64,000 nucleotides of DNA from Ichthyophis bannanicus (Eukaryota > Chordata > Amphibia > Gymnophiona > Ichthyophiidae). Below, piece by piece: positions 33,055 through 43,132 of the stretch. Position 1 is the stretch's first letter. Each line of letters starts with the position of its first letter. The DNA is taken from NCBI GenBank assembly GCA_033557465.1, contig CM066034.1, positions 409,612,159-409,676,158 on the forward strand, given 5' to 3'. The position numbers and the translations under genes were made by a program. Below the pieces are notes generated by a model that saw nothing but the letters and a program-made list of their open reading frames with translations, ran no database searches and had not been told where the DNA came from.

Positions 33055-33374
33055 GTATCCCTCCTCAGACTTGGCATTATAGGTTGTGAAGATGGAAGTC
33101 CTGCTGCTGTTCAGGTAAGAGGTGTCTGTTTTTAAGGGGCTTAGGCAGCCTGGGGGGGGGGGGGGGCTTTGCCAGCCGGAGGTCATAGTATTGTAGAATT
33201 AGGGACTCCCTTTTTTCCTCAGCTGAGGGAGTGCCTCTGTAAGTTTAAAGTCCAGTTAAGGGGAGGGGCTCCCTCTCCTCGGTTTAGCTTTAGTGCTCAC
33301 ATTGTTTATTAATGTTACTTTTGTATGCATGTGATTCTTACTTGTTGCTCCGGTGAGTCTGCTTTGTCAATAGG

Positions 33375-33539
33375 AACTGGTGGCAGGAGGAGGCTCCCGG
33401 ATAGTTATACTTGTGACATCACAAAAGAAGGAATTCCTCAGTCTCCAAGCTGCTAGATGAGATGGACAACACAGAGGTCCGGGACTAGACTGGCTACACT
33501 CCAGGAACTACAATTAGGAGGTAAGACTAATTTTCTCTT
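33375..33539. repeat. DIRS F right inverted repeat plus outer extension
   Basis: 33375-33492 mirrors the left repeat. 33493-33539 is the unique outer extension, containing a splice-donor-like GAGGTAAGA at 33518-33526 and ending TTTTCTCTT. Confidence 0.88.
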
Positions 33540-33695
33540 TGATCTCCTGTTGTACTGACTGGTTTGTTCTTTTGGCAGTCCATGGTATACGCAGTATTCG
33601 CTGCCAGTACCATAATTCAGAGCTTCAATTTTCTTCCTATCTTTTTCACTGTCCAGCTTTCACATCCATATGATGTTATTGAAAATACCATTATA
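33540..33695 (-). mobile_element. RTE copy 2, piece 2
   Basis: Resumes the RTE 3' region (TTTTGGCAGTCCATGGTATA, CACATCCATATGATGTTATT) exactly where copy 1 continues, after DIRS F. Confidence 0.82.
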
Positions 33696-33965
33696 TAACA
33701 AAAAAACTGCACGTTCACTCAAACCAATGTAGTAAAGTCAATTCATTCACTCTTATTGCAACACTATAATAAGGTCTCAGACTCGTATGGCACTTAACTT
33801 CAGACTTGCGTCCGTTCATATAGTGCTGTAATTTGCATCAACGACCTTATGACCTGTGTATATTTGTTGTTTTGAACGTGTTACGATTATTTTTACCGAG
33901 AGGTTGTGCGTTCAGGAGAAGACTAATTTTTTCTGTGTATATTATAATCAATTCTTATTGCCACG
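33696..33965. other. Unassigned insert within RTE copy 2
   Basis: This stretch does not align with copy 1, which differs here. It shares the phrase CACTTAACTTCAGAC with the left arm of the foldback element at 22.8 kb, so it may be a divergent relative of that element. There is no coding. Confidence 0.35.
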
Positions 33966-34560
33966 CTGTTGTCTTCATAAAATCCTGCTTCTCTGATGAT
34001 TTGTTCTGCATATAAATTAAACAGGTAGAGGGAAAAGTATACAGCCTTGTCTTACACCTTTGCTTATTTTAAACCATTCTTTTCTCCTTGTTCCATTCGA
34101 ACTGTTGCTTCTTGAGCAATGTACAGATTCTGCAAGAGAATGATCAGGTGTTCTGGCATACCCATGCTTCTTAATGTGGCCCAGAGTTTCTCATGGTTTA
34201 CAAAGTCAGAAGCTATGCTGTAGTGAATAAAGCACAAATAGATATCCTTTTGGTATTCTTTAGTCTTTTCAAGGATCCATCTCACATCCGTGATGTCTCT
34301 CGTTCCTCGCCCTTTCCTGAACCCTGCTTGCACTTCAGGTAGTTCTTGTTCCAGGTATGTTTGTAGCTTCTGTTGAATAATCTTCAGTAGAATCTTGCTG
34401 GCATGTGGGATCAGAGCTTCTATGCGATAATTTCCACTGTCAGTTGGATCACCTTTCTTTAGTATTGGTATAAATATAGATCTTTTCCAGTCAGTTGGCC
34501 ATGATGATGTCTTCCAAATTTCTTGGTAGAGCCTTGTAAGTACAGTAACAGCTCCATCAC
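33966..34560 (-). mobile_element. RTE copy 2, piece 3 (reverse transcriptase)
   Basis: The minus strand encodes ILKIIQQKLQTYLEQELPEV, QAGFRKGRGTRDITDVRWIL and KTKEYQKDIYLCFIHYSIAS, the central RTE reverse transcriptase, closely matching copy 1. The L2 insertion cuts it at 34560. Confidence 0.87.
34555..34560. repeat. Target-site duplication of the inserted L2 (left copy)
   Basis: CATCAC here is repeated at 35581-35586, directly flanking the L2 insertion. RTE copy 1 has a single CATCAC at the same place (about 24167). Confidence 0.85.
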
Positions 34561-35580
34561 CTGATCTCTCCGCGCTCAATTCTTGTCTTTCCACTGTGGC
34601 TGATTGGTTGACTCATAATTGCCTTCACCTTAATCTCACTAAGACTCTCGCTATCTGGTTCTCTCACAACAATCCACCCCCCACATTGGCCCCCTCCTTC
34701 TCTGGTTCCCTTAGTTTCTTCCTTTCGTTACCTTGGGGTTCACTTCGATTCTGACCTATCTTTTCATGCTCATATATCTCATGTCACCAAGTCATCCTTC
34801 TTCTTCCTCCGACAAATCCGTGCAGTCCGCCCCTTCTTATCCCCGTCTGCCCTCACCACTCTGTTGCTATCCTTGGTCATGTCACGGGTGGATTTCGCTA
34901 ACTCACTTTTCGTCGGCCTTTCCAAAGCACAACAGTCCCGGTTACAACGTATTCAAAATACTGCCGCCCGTCTGGTCACAAATTCCTCCCCCCGTGATCA
35001 CATAACGCCCCTTCTGTTTCATCTTCACTGGTTACCCTTTCCCCACCGTGCTCATTTCAAGCTGCTTATCCTGGTTCATAAAGCTCGTCATACAGGCACC
35101 CCTCAATACTTAACAGACCTTCTCTCCTTTCACTCCCCCAGGTACACCCTTCGCTCCTTCCATCTTAACCGCCTCACTCTTCCCTCCCCTTCCCGTGCCC
35201 ACTTACAATCTACCCGTTCCTCTGCTTTCTTTTTTGCTGGTCCTGCCCTCTGGAACTCCCTGCCCTCCTCACTCCGCCTGGACCCTCACCACCCCACATT
35301 TAAACAAAACCTGAAAACTCACCTTTTTACCCTGGCGTTTGATGTTCCCTCCCCTTTTGTGTGAATCCCATTTGTTCTATCCTCTGCTTTTTTTTGTGAT
35401 TTGTCTTTATTTATGTTTTGGTCTTGTCCCTCCTGCTTTTATTGCTCTTCTGTCCAGAAATTGTATTTCCTTTCAATTTTACTGGCTTTGGCCTTTTTTT
35501 AAATTTTGGTTTTATTGTACACCGCTTTGCTTGCCACTGAAAGGCGGTTTTATCAAGTAAAATAAAACATAAACATAAAA
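34561..35580 (+). mobile_element. L2-clade LINE, 5'-truncated (copy 2)
   Basis: The C-terminal part of an L2 reverse transcriptase on the + strand. Readable blocks: LGVHFDS-type (34730), LLLSLVMSRVDFANSL, RLQRIQNTAARLVTNSSPRD, HITPLLFHLHWLPFPHRAHF, TRSSAFFFAGPALWNSLPSS, ending at the stop near 35364. The 3' untranslated end has the hairpin CCGCTT...AGGCGG (35522-35547) and the tail AAAATAAAACATAAACATAA. It was inserted into RTE copy 2 with a CATCAC duplication. The body is open over more than 160 codons, so the insertion is fairly young. Confidence 0.9.
35522..35547 (+). repeat. L2 3'-end stem-loop (copy 2)
   Basis: CCGCTT (35522-35527) pairs with AGGCGG (35542-35547) including one G-U pair. 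It is the same structure as in the other two copies. Confidence 0.7.
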
Positions 35581-35586
35581 CATCAC

Positions 35587-36118
35587 ATTGCTGTAATACT
35601 TCTATGGGAATGCCATCAATGCCCGGTGCTTTGTTCTTTGTAAGGCTTTCAATGCTGCATCAACTTATTTTCATCACCAGTGGTTCCGGATCATAAGGTA
35701 CAGGTTGAAACGGGTGTTGGTCCACTTGATCTTTATCATATAAAAACTCTGTATGTTCTTTCCACCTTTTCTTGATCTTCTCAGCATCATTCAACATAGA
35801 ACCTTGAGCATCTTGTAACAGTCCAATTTGAGGCTGGAATTTTTTCTTTTCTCGTAGCATTAGGAAAGTCGTTCTTGTTCTTCCTCTAATAGTTTCTGCT
35901 TCTATTTCCTTGCATGTGTCATTGAAGTACTTTTCCTTGTCCTGTCTTCCTGCACTTTGGAAATCTCTATTGAGTAGTCCAATTGCCTCTCTTTCTCCTC
36001 TGGCTTTAGCTTCTCTGCGTTTCTGGGCAATTTTCAGAGTTTCTTCCGTCATCCGTTTTGGCCTTTTTTGCTTTTTCACCTTTTGTAAAGACTTCTCGCT
36101 TACTTCCAACATAACCTT
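35587..36118 (-). mobile_element. RTE copy 2, piece 4 (linker between endonuclease and RT)
   Basis: The minus strand encodes KKQKRPKRMTEETLKIAQKR, ARGEREAIGLLNRDFQSAGR and QDKEKYFNDTCKEIEAETIR, the RTE linker region, matching copy 1 at 24.4-24.7 kb. It is cut by DIRS G at the CTT at 36116-36118. Confidence 0.87.
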
Positions 36119-36131
36119 CCTGATCGTGTAA

Positions 36132-36253
36132 CCAGTCTAGTCCTGGACCTCTGGGTTCCCAATCCAATCCAGCAGCTGGAGACTGAGAAAACTCCTCCTT
36201 TTTTCTGATGTCACCGGTATATCCACTTGGGATCTGCCTCTTGCCATCAGTAA
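36132..36253 (+). repeat. DIRS G left inverted terminal repeat
   Basis: Pairs with 43133-43252; includes CCAGTCTAGTCCTGGACCTC and GCCTCTTGCCATCAGTAAC. Confidence 0.9.
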
Positions 36254-37042
36254 CCTCAGTCTCCAAGCAGCTGGATAGTTAGGAGCCTGGAGGTCCGGGC
36301 TCACTGGGGAATCAATTAAGATTCTGTATCTCCTTTTCCTTAGTTTGGTGATTGGTGTTATTTTACTTTATTTTTAAAGAATTGCACGATCAAGGGGCAT
36401 TGGAGGACTGTGCCTTTAAGTGGGGCCCACGTCTACTTCCTTGCTATCTCTTGCCCTCGATCTTCTCCCCTTCCCCCCTCCCGCTTCAGTGCTTCAGTCG
36501 GGCTGTCAGAGTGAGCCTGTGAGGGAGTTCTGTAGCTGTTTGCTTACGAGCAGCAAGCTACAGGTACGGGGGGTGCTCCGGAGTCCGGTCTTGCCAGCGC
36601 CACACAGAAGCCTGCCTGTCAGTGCGCTGGCAGACTGCGAGAGTGTGTGATACCGCCCGCTGATTTTGGCAGTGCGCGGTTACCTCCGGCAGTTTCCGCA
36701 GTCCCCTTTTATCCTCGAGGGGCCAGCCAGGTGAGTGCTCTGTTTCGCGCGGGTTCATGCTCGCGGATTTGAGGGGGGCAGTCTTCTCTTTGGTGGCACT
36801 TTGCAGTGAGGTTTCGGCGCGAAATCGCGGCGGCGGGCCTAGCTGCGTGGTGCCGCTGCTAGAGAACGCGTTTTTTCCCGCGCGGTTTCAGCGTCGGTTC
36901 GGGTCTCTTTCAGGGCTCTCCCTGTCTCTCTCTTTGGGTGTCGGCCATCTCTCCCTCGTTTTCGTCGCGTGTATGGGGGTGTTCAGTTTTTCTTTTTATT
37001 CCGTGCTGTTTTGTTTTTGTTTTTTTCCCTGCTCCTCTCACT

Positions 37043-38530
37043 ATGCCCTCTAAGCCGGTTTGCTTAGTTTGCGGTTTAAAAAAAGGCACTATCTCCGGAC
37101 TCTGTAAATCCTGTGTGAGAGATTCGTTGCCTTCAGATTCTGCCAGAATGGACTCGGGGAGAACGCAGGAGCCTGAGCCGGGATGTTCAGAGTCTCTGCT
37201 GCCAGAGAGGGCCTTGGAGGAGCCGGTGGCGGGTCCATCGTCGGCGCCAGCCGCTCCTCTCCCTCAGGCCCCCTTGCCACTAGACCTTGCGGCCATCTTT
37301 TCGCAGGATTTTGTTGCCCTGCTGCAGAAAGCTGTCGGGGCCAATTTTCAGCACATCCCCGAGCCGGGTCTTCGGAGCGGGGTCAAGAGAGCTGCGGCGA
37401 CTCTCCCCACCGCAGGTCCTCCGTGCGAGGCCAAGAGGCCGCGTTCCGAGGGGCTCCCGGCGGAGTCTTCTTTGGCCTCAGAGGGTCATCTATCGGATGA
37501 GGATGCGGGGGCTCTTGAGGTGGAGGAGGAGCTCGAAGAAGGTGAGCTTTCTGAACAGGCGGATCAAGCCCGAGTGGTTCGGGTCTTCTGGAAGGAAGAG
37601 CTCCCAGCTTTGATTAGCGAAGCCCTGTCTATTTTGAATATGCCGGTGCCAGGGTCAGTGGAAGAGGAGACCCTGGAGGACCCGCTATTGCAGGTTTTTC
37701 GTAAGACTCAGCGGGCTTTCCCAGTACACCGGGTCTTTCAGGAGATGATTCAGGAAGAATGGAACCTGCCCGAAGCCCCTCTGAAGGGGACGAGGATCTT
37801 GGGGCGTCTTTACCCTCTCTTGGATCAGGACAGGGAGGTGTTCAAGTCACCCAAGGTGGATGCTGCGGTGTCGGCGGTTACCAAGAAGACTACCATCCCG
37901 GTTGAGGGTAGTGCGGCCCTTAAGGACCCCCAAGAAAGGAAACTGGATGTCTTATTGCGCCAGATCTTTGAGGTGAATGCGCTGTCGCTTCAAGCCGCTA
38001 TCTGCGGAGCTTGGGTTGCAAGGGCATGTCGCCGCTGGGCCCAGAGAGTACAGGTCACTCGAGGGGGTGACGAGGCTGGAGAGGCGACTAGGCTGGAATC
38101 GGGAGCGGCCTATTTGGCCGACAGTCAATATGATCTTATGCGTGGTTTGTCAAATAGCATGGCCTCGGCAGTAGCGGCACGGCGATACTTGTGGCTACGC
38201 AACTGGGCGGCGGACAGTTCCTCCAAGGCTAGGTTGAGCAAACTTCCCTTTAAGGGGCGTCTTTTATTTGGGGAGGATTTAGAGAAATTGGTAAAAGACT
38301 TAGGGGACTCAAAAGGCGGCAAGCTCCCGGAGGACAGGCCTAAGTCTGTTCGGCCGGGCTCGGCTGGTAGAGGTCAGCAATGAGATTTTAGACGGTTCCG
38401 GGCTCAAAGATTTGCCCCTGCGCAAAGGGGTCGCTTCTCTAGCAGAGGGTTTGGTTCTTGAGGGTTTCGAGGTGCTGGACGGGGGTTTGGACCGTCCTGC
38501 TCCTCGTCCTTCGTAGCCAAAAAGCAGTAA
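37043..38530 (+). pseudogene. DIRS G gag-like protein (open to 38383, then two TGA codons)
   Basis: Start at 37043 (MPSKPVCLVCGLKKG), placing the C7-x2-C10 / C21-x2-C24 finger at the N-terminus as in F; a longer upstream extension in frame has no counterpart in F. The 446-codon open part includes IFSQDFVALLQKAVGANF, acidic VEEELEEGELSEQADQ, LEDPLLQVFRKTQRAFPVHR, KVDAAVSAVTKKTTIPVEGS, LSLQAAICGAWVARACRRWA and ARRYLWLRNWAADSSSKARL. A TGA at 38381-38383 is followed in frame by an Arg/Gly-rich tail (FRRFRAQRFAPAQRGR, GFRGAGRGFG) to 38530, with another TGA at 38459-38461. The tail matches F, so both TGA codons look like mutations in one longer gene. A basic RG tail suggests RNA binding. Confidence 0.87.
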
Positions 38531-38555
38531 TGAAATACCGGGGGCCCAGGCTCTC

Positions 38556-39560
38556 TTGCAGCCGGTCGGGGGACGGCTTCGGGAGTTTTATCCTGCCTGG
38601 GCCCGGGTAACGTCCGATCAGTGGGTCCTAGAAGTGATCCGGGAGGGCTACGCTCTGGAACTTCTGCGGCCTGTGCGGGACGCCTTTGTCCGGTCTCCCG
38701 GGAAGTCTCCCGCCAAATCTGCAGCGCTGCAGGAGACGGTTCAGCGGCTTCTGGATCTACGAGCAATTGTGCCTGTACCCCCAGACCAGCGCGGCGAAGG
38801 TTGTTACTCCATCTACTTTGTCGTTCCCAAAAAGGGGGGCGGCGTCAGGCCGATTCTGGATCTGAAAGGCGTGAATCGTTGTCTGCGGGTGTCTCACTTC
38901 CGTATGGAAACGCTCAGATCGGTTATTGTAGCGGTGCAGAAGGGCGAATTTCTGACCTCTCTGGATCTGTCAGAGGCTTACCTCCACATTCCCATACGTC
39001 CGGACCATCTCAGATTTCTCCGTTTTGCGGTCCCCTTCGGCCACTACCAATTCCGGGCACTGCCGTTCGGCCTGGCGACGGCTCCGCGCACGTTTACCAA
39101 AGTCATGGTGGTCGTGGCGGCAGCTCTACGAAAAGAAGGCTTCTTGGTGCACCCCTATCTGGACGACTGGTTGATTCGAGCGAAGTCAAGAGTCGAGAGC
39201 GAGGAGGCTATTGCGCGTGTGGTGGCCTTTCTGGAGGAGCTCGGTTGGATTGTCAACAGGTCCAAGAGTCACCTGGTGCCTTCTCAAACCCTGGAGTATC
39301 TGGGAGCTCGCTTCGACACCGCAGTCGGAAAGGTGTTTCTCACGACGGAGAGAGCGCAGAGTCTTCGGAAGCTGGTGCGTCGTTTTCTCCGCTGCCCGGC
39401 ACCCTCGGCGTGGCAGTATCTGCAGTTGTTGGGAACAATGGCGGCGGCCATAGAAACGGTCCCGTGGGCCCGGGCACATATGCGGCCCTTGCAAAGGGCG
39501 TTACTTCGTCGTTGGTCGCATCAGCGGGATTCCCTGGTTCAGAAGCTGCTCTGCACGGGG
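38556..39560 (+). pseudogene. DIRS G reverse transcriptase (open, interrupted by solo LTR)
   Basis: The complete RT domain is open: CYSIYFVVPKKGGGVRPILD, METLRSVIVAVQKGEFLTSL, AYLHIPIRPDH, ALPFGLATAPRTFTKVMVVV, the intact active site HPYLDDWLIRA, and LQLLGTMAAAIETVPWARAH. The frame then runs into an unrelated LTR at 39561 and reads through it to a chance stop at 40334. The DIRS sequence resumes in frame at about 40714, allowing for the 4-bp duplication. Start 38556 is simply the first Met; the true entry may be by overlap or frameshift from gag, as no ribosome signal can be judged in a eukaryote. Confidence 0.88.
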
Positions 39561-40709
39561 TGTGATATAGCAAGTCCTTCTGGCCCGGTAGAAATGCTTG
39601 AAAACCAGGTAGAAAGTGCAGGGCTGCAAGATAAACAAAGGCGCATGGCTACCAGTTGTCAGGGAAACAAGGCACGAGAGAAGGAAACACGCCCCTGCTA
39701 TCAGTTTAGCAAAGAGTCACGGGGAAAGTCTGAACACCTGCTAGGGGGTGGAGCCAGGCCCTACCCAGGAAGGCTATCTCATAAGGAGGCCCCAGCAGGC
39801 AGAGAGGAGGAGGCGAGAGAGGAAAGCAGACTTCCGGTCAGAAGTTGGAAGGAGTTTTCAGCTGAAGGGAGGTCAGAGGCTCCGGCTGGGAGCTATCGAA
39901 GGAGCAGACCAGACCAGCTGAAGCATACACGGGATTATAAGCAGCCAGGAAGACATTTGGAAACTGCCTCACACAGGTTCAGCAGGGAACCTACCGGTAT
40001 TTTTAAACCCAGAGAGAAAACTTCCACAGCCAGGTCCCCAGGTAAGCCTAAGGGCTGGAGTTGCCAGAAATATTGGGGGTTTATTGACCCAGAAGGTTGG
40101 GGCTACGGTGGAGAGTACCAGGGAGAAAATGAATGTTTAGAGCTACGTCAAACCCAAGAGCTCTGCATTAAACCCAAGGTGGGAGAAAAGGGCGCGGTCC
40201 CAGAGAGAGCCAGGCAAACAATCTCTGCTTCAGTGGGGGAACGTGTAGGAACAGAGCCAGCCTGGTTAAACGTTCATAGGAAGGAAATGAACTGTATGAT
40301 TACTTGGGCTGAACAGAGAATATCTTTATGTTAGAAAGATATGGTGAAGAAAATACAAGCTGGCTGTGAGGGAAACAGAGCTGTATGAAACCATGTGCTG
40401 AATTGCAACTTGCTGGAAAGAAAATGTTTATTTCATGCTGAAGGAAGCTATTCTTATTTTGTCCTTTTTGCTGCCAGAGAGCAGATATTTTGTGTTACCT
40501 TTTTATCCTTGTGAAGTCCAACCCCGGGAGGGGAAATAAATCCCTTTTTGCTTGCAAACATTCTGAGTCACACTACTCTTCATTTGAACTGGTGGTAAAC
40601 TACATTTCCCTACGAGCACTGCTCCAGGAAGTAGCAGAACATTGGTTTAAAGAAGGAACTTAAACTCCTTAACCCCTACCTACGGGTACTGGAAAGGGGA
40701 GGGATCACA
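39561..40709 (+). mobile_element. Solo LTR of an LTR retrotransposon inside DIRS G
   Basis: A 1149-bp insertion with perfect terminal TGTGAT...ATCACA, flanked by GGGG on both sides (39557-39560 and 40710-40713). It contains an AATAAA-type polyadenylation signal (about 40535-40540) followed by a short G/T- and A-rich stretch, the layout of an R/U5 region. No coding region of the parent element remains, as expected after recombination between two LTRs. Orientation is taken from the polyadenylation signal. Whether the parent was Ty3-like or retrovirus-like cannot be told from the LTR alone. Confidence 0.82.
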
Positions 40710-40713
40710 GGGG

Positions 40714-41570
40714 GAAGCTCGTCGCTCCCTGCGATGGTGGTTGCTTCCCGAGATGTTGGAGAGAGGGAGGCCTCTGGACACGCCGGCCTGGATAGCAGTG
40801 ATGACGGACGCCAGTCTTTCAGGTTGGGGAGCTCATTGCCAAGGCCGGTTCGCGCAGGGTCGGTGGTCGGCACAAGAGCAGGCTTGGCAAATAAACCGCT
40901 TGGAGCTACGAGTGGTGACTCTCGCATTGCAGGCGTTCCTTCCTTTTCTCGACGGCAAAGGCGGTACGGGTGCTCTCGGACAATACTACGGCGGTCTCCT
41001 ATGTCAACAAGCAGGGCGGCACCAGCAGCGTGGGGCTGGAGGCCGAAGCAGGAGCCCTGTGCAGATGGGCGGAAGAGCACCTGCTGGACCTGTCAGCGGC
41101 GCATGTCGCGGGCGTCGACAATGTACAGGCAGATTTCCTCAGTCGGGTGAGAGTGGATCCGGGGGAATGGGTTCTTCATCCCGGAGTCTTCGAGTTGATC
41201 GTGCACAGGTGGGGCACGCCGGTCATGGATCTCATGGCCACCTTTTCCTCGGCGAAGGTCAGCCGTTTCTTCAGCAGGAGGAGGGAGAGAATGTCCGAGG
41301 GGTTGGACGCTCTCATTCAGGAGTGGCCGGCGGGCCAGCTTCTATACGTGTTTCCACTGTGGGTGCTGATCGGCAGAGTCCTGCAGCGGATAGCGGAGTT
41401 CGACGGCCAAGTGATCCTGATAGCTCCCGACTGGCCTCGTCGGCCCTGGTACGGCGATCTCATTTGCCTGTCGGTGTCCCATCCGTGGCGGCTCCCCCCT
41501 CGGGCGGATCTTCTGTCGCAGGGCCCCCCTGCTCATGCCGCACGTAGCTCGATTCTCGCTTACGGCCTGG
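40714..41570 (+). pseudogene. DIRS G RNase H and methyltransferase domains
   Basis: Pol resumes with SLRWWLLPEMLERGRPL, then AVMTDASLSGWGAHCQGRFA (first Asp) and INRLELRVVTLAL (Glu). A single extra G at about 40963 shifts the frame; the continuation from 40970 has VLSDNTTAVSYVNKQGG and DNVQADFLSRVRVDPGEW (last Asps). The methyltransferase part has VMDLMATFSSAKVSRFFSR and LLYVFPLWVLIGRVL, with motif IV changed to FPLW. An extra C near 41530 joins the pol frame to the recombinase frame. Confidence 0.85.
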
Positions 41571-42608
41571 CTCTTGAAAGGGCGCGGTTGATGGCGCACG
41601 GGTATTCGGCGGCCGTCATTTCTACCCTCTTGAAGGCGCGGAAACACTCCACTTCTCTTTCGTATGTCCGCGTTTGGAGGTTCTTCGAAGCCTGGTGCGA
41701 GGCCCGCAGCTGCGTGCCCTTGAAAGCCTCCATCTCTCATATTCTGGAGTTCTTGCAGGATGGTCTTGACAAAGGACTTGCGGTGGTGACGTTGCGGATG
41801 CACGTGGCAGCGTTGTCGTGCTACAGAGGCAAGATTCGGGGGCGTTCTATCGGTTGTCACTGGGACATTAAGCGTTTCTTGCGTGCGGGGTCGCTACTGC
41901 GGCCCCCGATTAGACAGGTCATCCCGAAGTGGCATTTGCCGTCTGTCTTAGCCGCGCTCGAGCGCCTTCCCTTTGAACCGCTCTCCCTAGCTACTCTAAA
42001 AGATATCACCTTAAAAGTCATCTTCCTAGTGGCCATAAGTTCGGCTAGAAGGATTTCGGAGTTGCAAGCGCTCTCATGCAGAGAGCCTTACCTCTCGTTC
42101 TTCCCTTCCAAGGTGGTTCTGCGGACGGTGCCGGCTTTTCTTCCAAAAGTGGTGTCCCCTTTCCATGTCAACCAGGAAATTTCTTTGCCCGTTTTCGGCC
42201 CAGAGGGTGGCGTGTCGACTTTGAAGGGGTTACATCTCTTGGATGTCCGCAGGGCCTTAAAACGGTACCTCCGTAGGACCGCTGCTTTTCGCAAGTCGGA
42301 CAAGCTTTTTGTGCTGTTTGCGGGTCCTCGGAAGGGGGAAGTGGCGTCAGGCGTCCATTGCTCGTTGGCTGAAGGAGACCATTGCGTCCGCCTATTTGTT
42401 GAACGGGAAGGCTGTGCCCGACGGTCTTCGGGCTCATTCTGGGCGGAGTTCCGCTTGGTGGCTCCGATGGAAATTTTGTAAAGCGGCGACTTGGTCCTCC
42501 TTGAATTCGTTTGCGCAACATTACCGCCTCGATGTGCACGCAAGGGAGGACACGTCCTCTGCTTCGGCGGTACTGCAGGCGGGTCGTCCAGGGCCCTCCC
42601 AAGTCTGA
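41555..42608 (+). pseudogene. DIRS G tyrosine recombinase (one frameshift)
   Basis: The frame open to 42481 carries ILAYGLALERARLMAHGYSA, STSLSYVRVWRFFEAWCEAR, ILEFLQDGLDKGLAVVTLRM, FLVAISSARRISELQALSC (first Arg), FHVNQEISLPVFG and KSDKLFVLFAGPRKGE. A frameshift at about 42340 moves the end to another frame: ASIARWLKETIASAYLLNGK, LRAHSGRSSAWW (His-x-x-Arg kept, though the STR sequence is now SGR) and SFAQHYRLDVHA (Tyr). All catalytic residues can be found, so the copy is recent. Confidence 0.87.
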
Positions 42609-42633
42609 TTGGAGTTTACTGCTCTGGTACTTA

Positions 42634-42732
42634 CCCAGAGGTCCAGGACTAGACTGGTTACACGATCAGGAAGATGAAATTAGACTTACCTGCTAATTGT
42701 AGTTCCTGGAGTGTAGCCAGTCTAGTCCTGTA
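42634..42732. repeat. DIRS G internal complementary region
   Basis: Reads GACTGGTTACACGATCAGGA, then AGATGAAATTAGACTTACCT and GCTAATTGTAGTTCCTGGAG. The first part complements the left end (36116-36140), the rest the right extension (43240-43298). It gives the circle junction base by base. Confidence 0.92.
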
Positions 42733-43132
42733 TCCCTCCCTAGGCGTTCTGCATCCTTATCGCCTGGACGAGGACCCACTTACAGGTAAGAGTCCTATTT
42801 GCGCCCTACAGGGTAGGTGCAGTAAGTGGGTGGGGTCACGTATTTGTACCATAAAAAAAAAATTAGGGGATCAATAATAATCAGTAGGGACAGGTAATGT
42901 GGTCTATCGGTTCTTACCATATGGCGGCTGAAGTGGGTGGCTTCTTTCCCTCTCCCTTGTCTTCTTGTGGGTGGGAGGACGCTGCTTCAGTTAAAGTCAC
43001 AGTTCCGAGTGGGGCAGGTTTGCTTGCAGCACAGTGCTGTTCTGTAGCCCCAAGGGTTGCTTAGTTTTTGCATAGTTTTTGGCATAGTTTGCTTTCTTAA
43101 TTGTGTCTCCGGTGAGTCTGCTTTGTCAGTAA

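Larger units (their letters stand above)
27608..33539 (+). mobile_element. DIRS retrotransposon copy F, full length, young
   Basis: A 5.9-kb complete DIRS copy inserted in RTE copy 2 at a CTT (27605-27607 / 33537-33539). Inverted repeats of about 118 bp lie at 27626-27744 and 33375-33492. The right end extends about 47 bp further outward (33493-33539). The internal complementary region at 32963-33054 is the complement of right extension plus left end. Gene order: gag 28540-30008, RT-RNase H-methyltransferase about 30040-31908, tyrosine recombinase 31909-32931. Damage is light: a few frameshifts and one stop codon in the recombinase. The left end carries about five extra bases compared with the junction stored in the internal region. 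G at 36-43 kb is a relative. Confidence 0.93.

Noticed and set aside
39561..40334. Long C-terminal extension of the DIRS G RT frame, looking like a novel 250-residue domain
   Set aside because: It begins exactly at the TGTGAT end of the solo LTR and has low-complexity, repeat-free content; it is read-through of LTR DNA.
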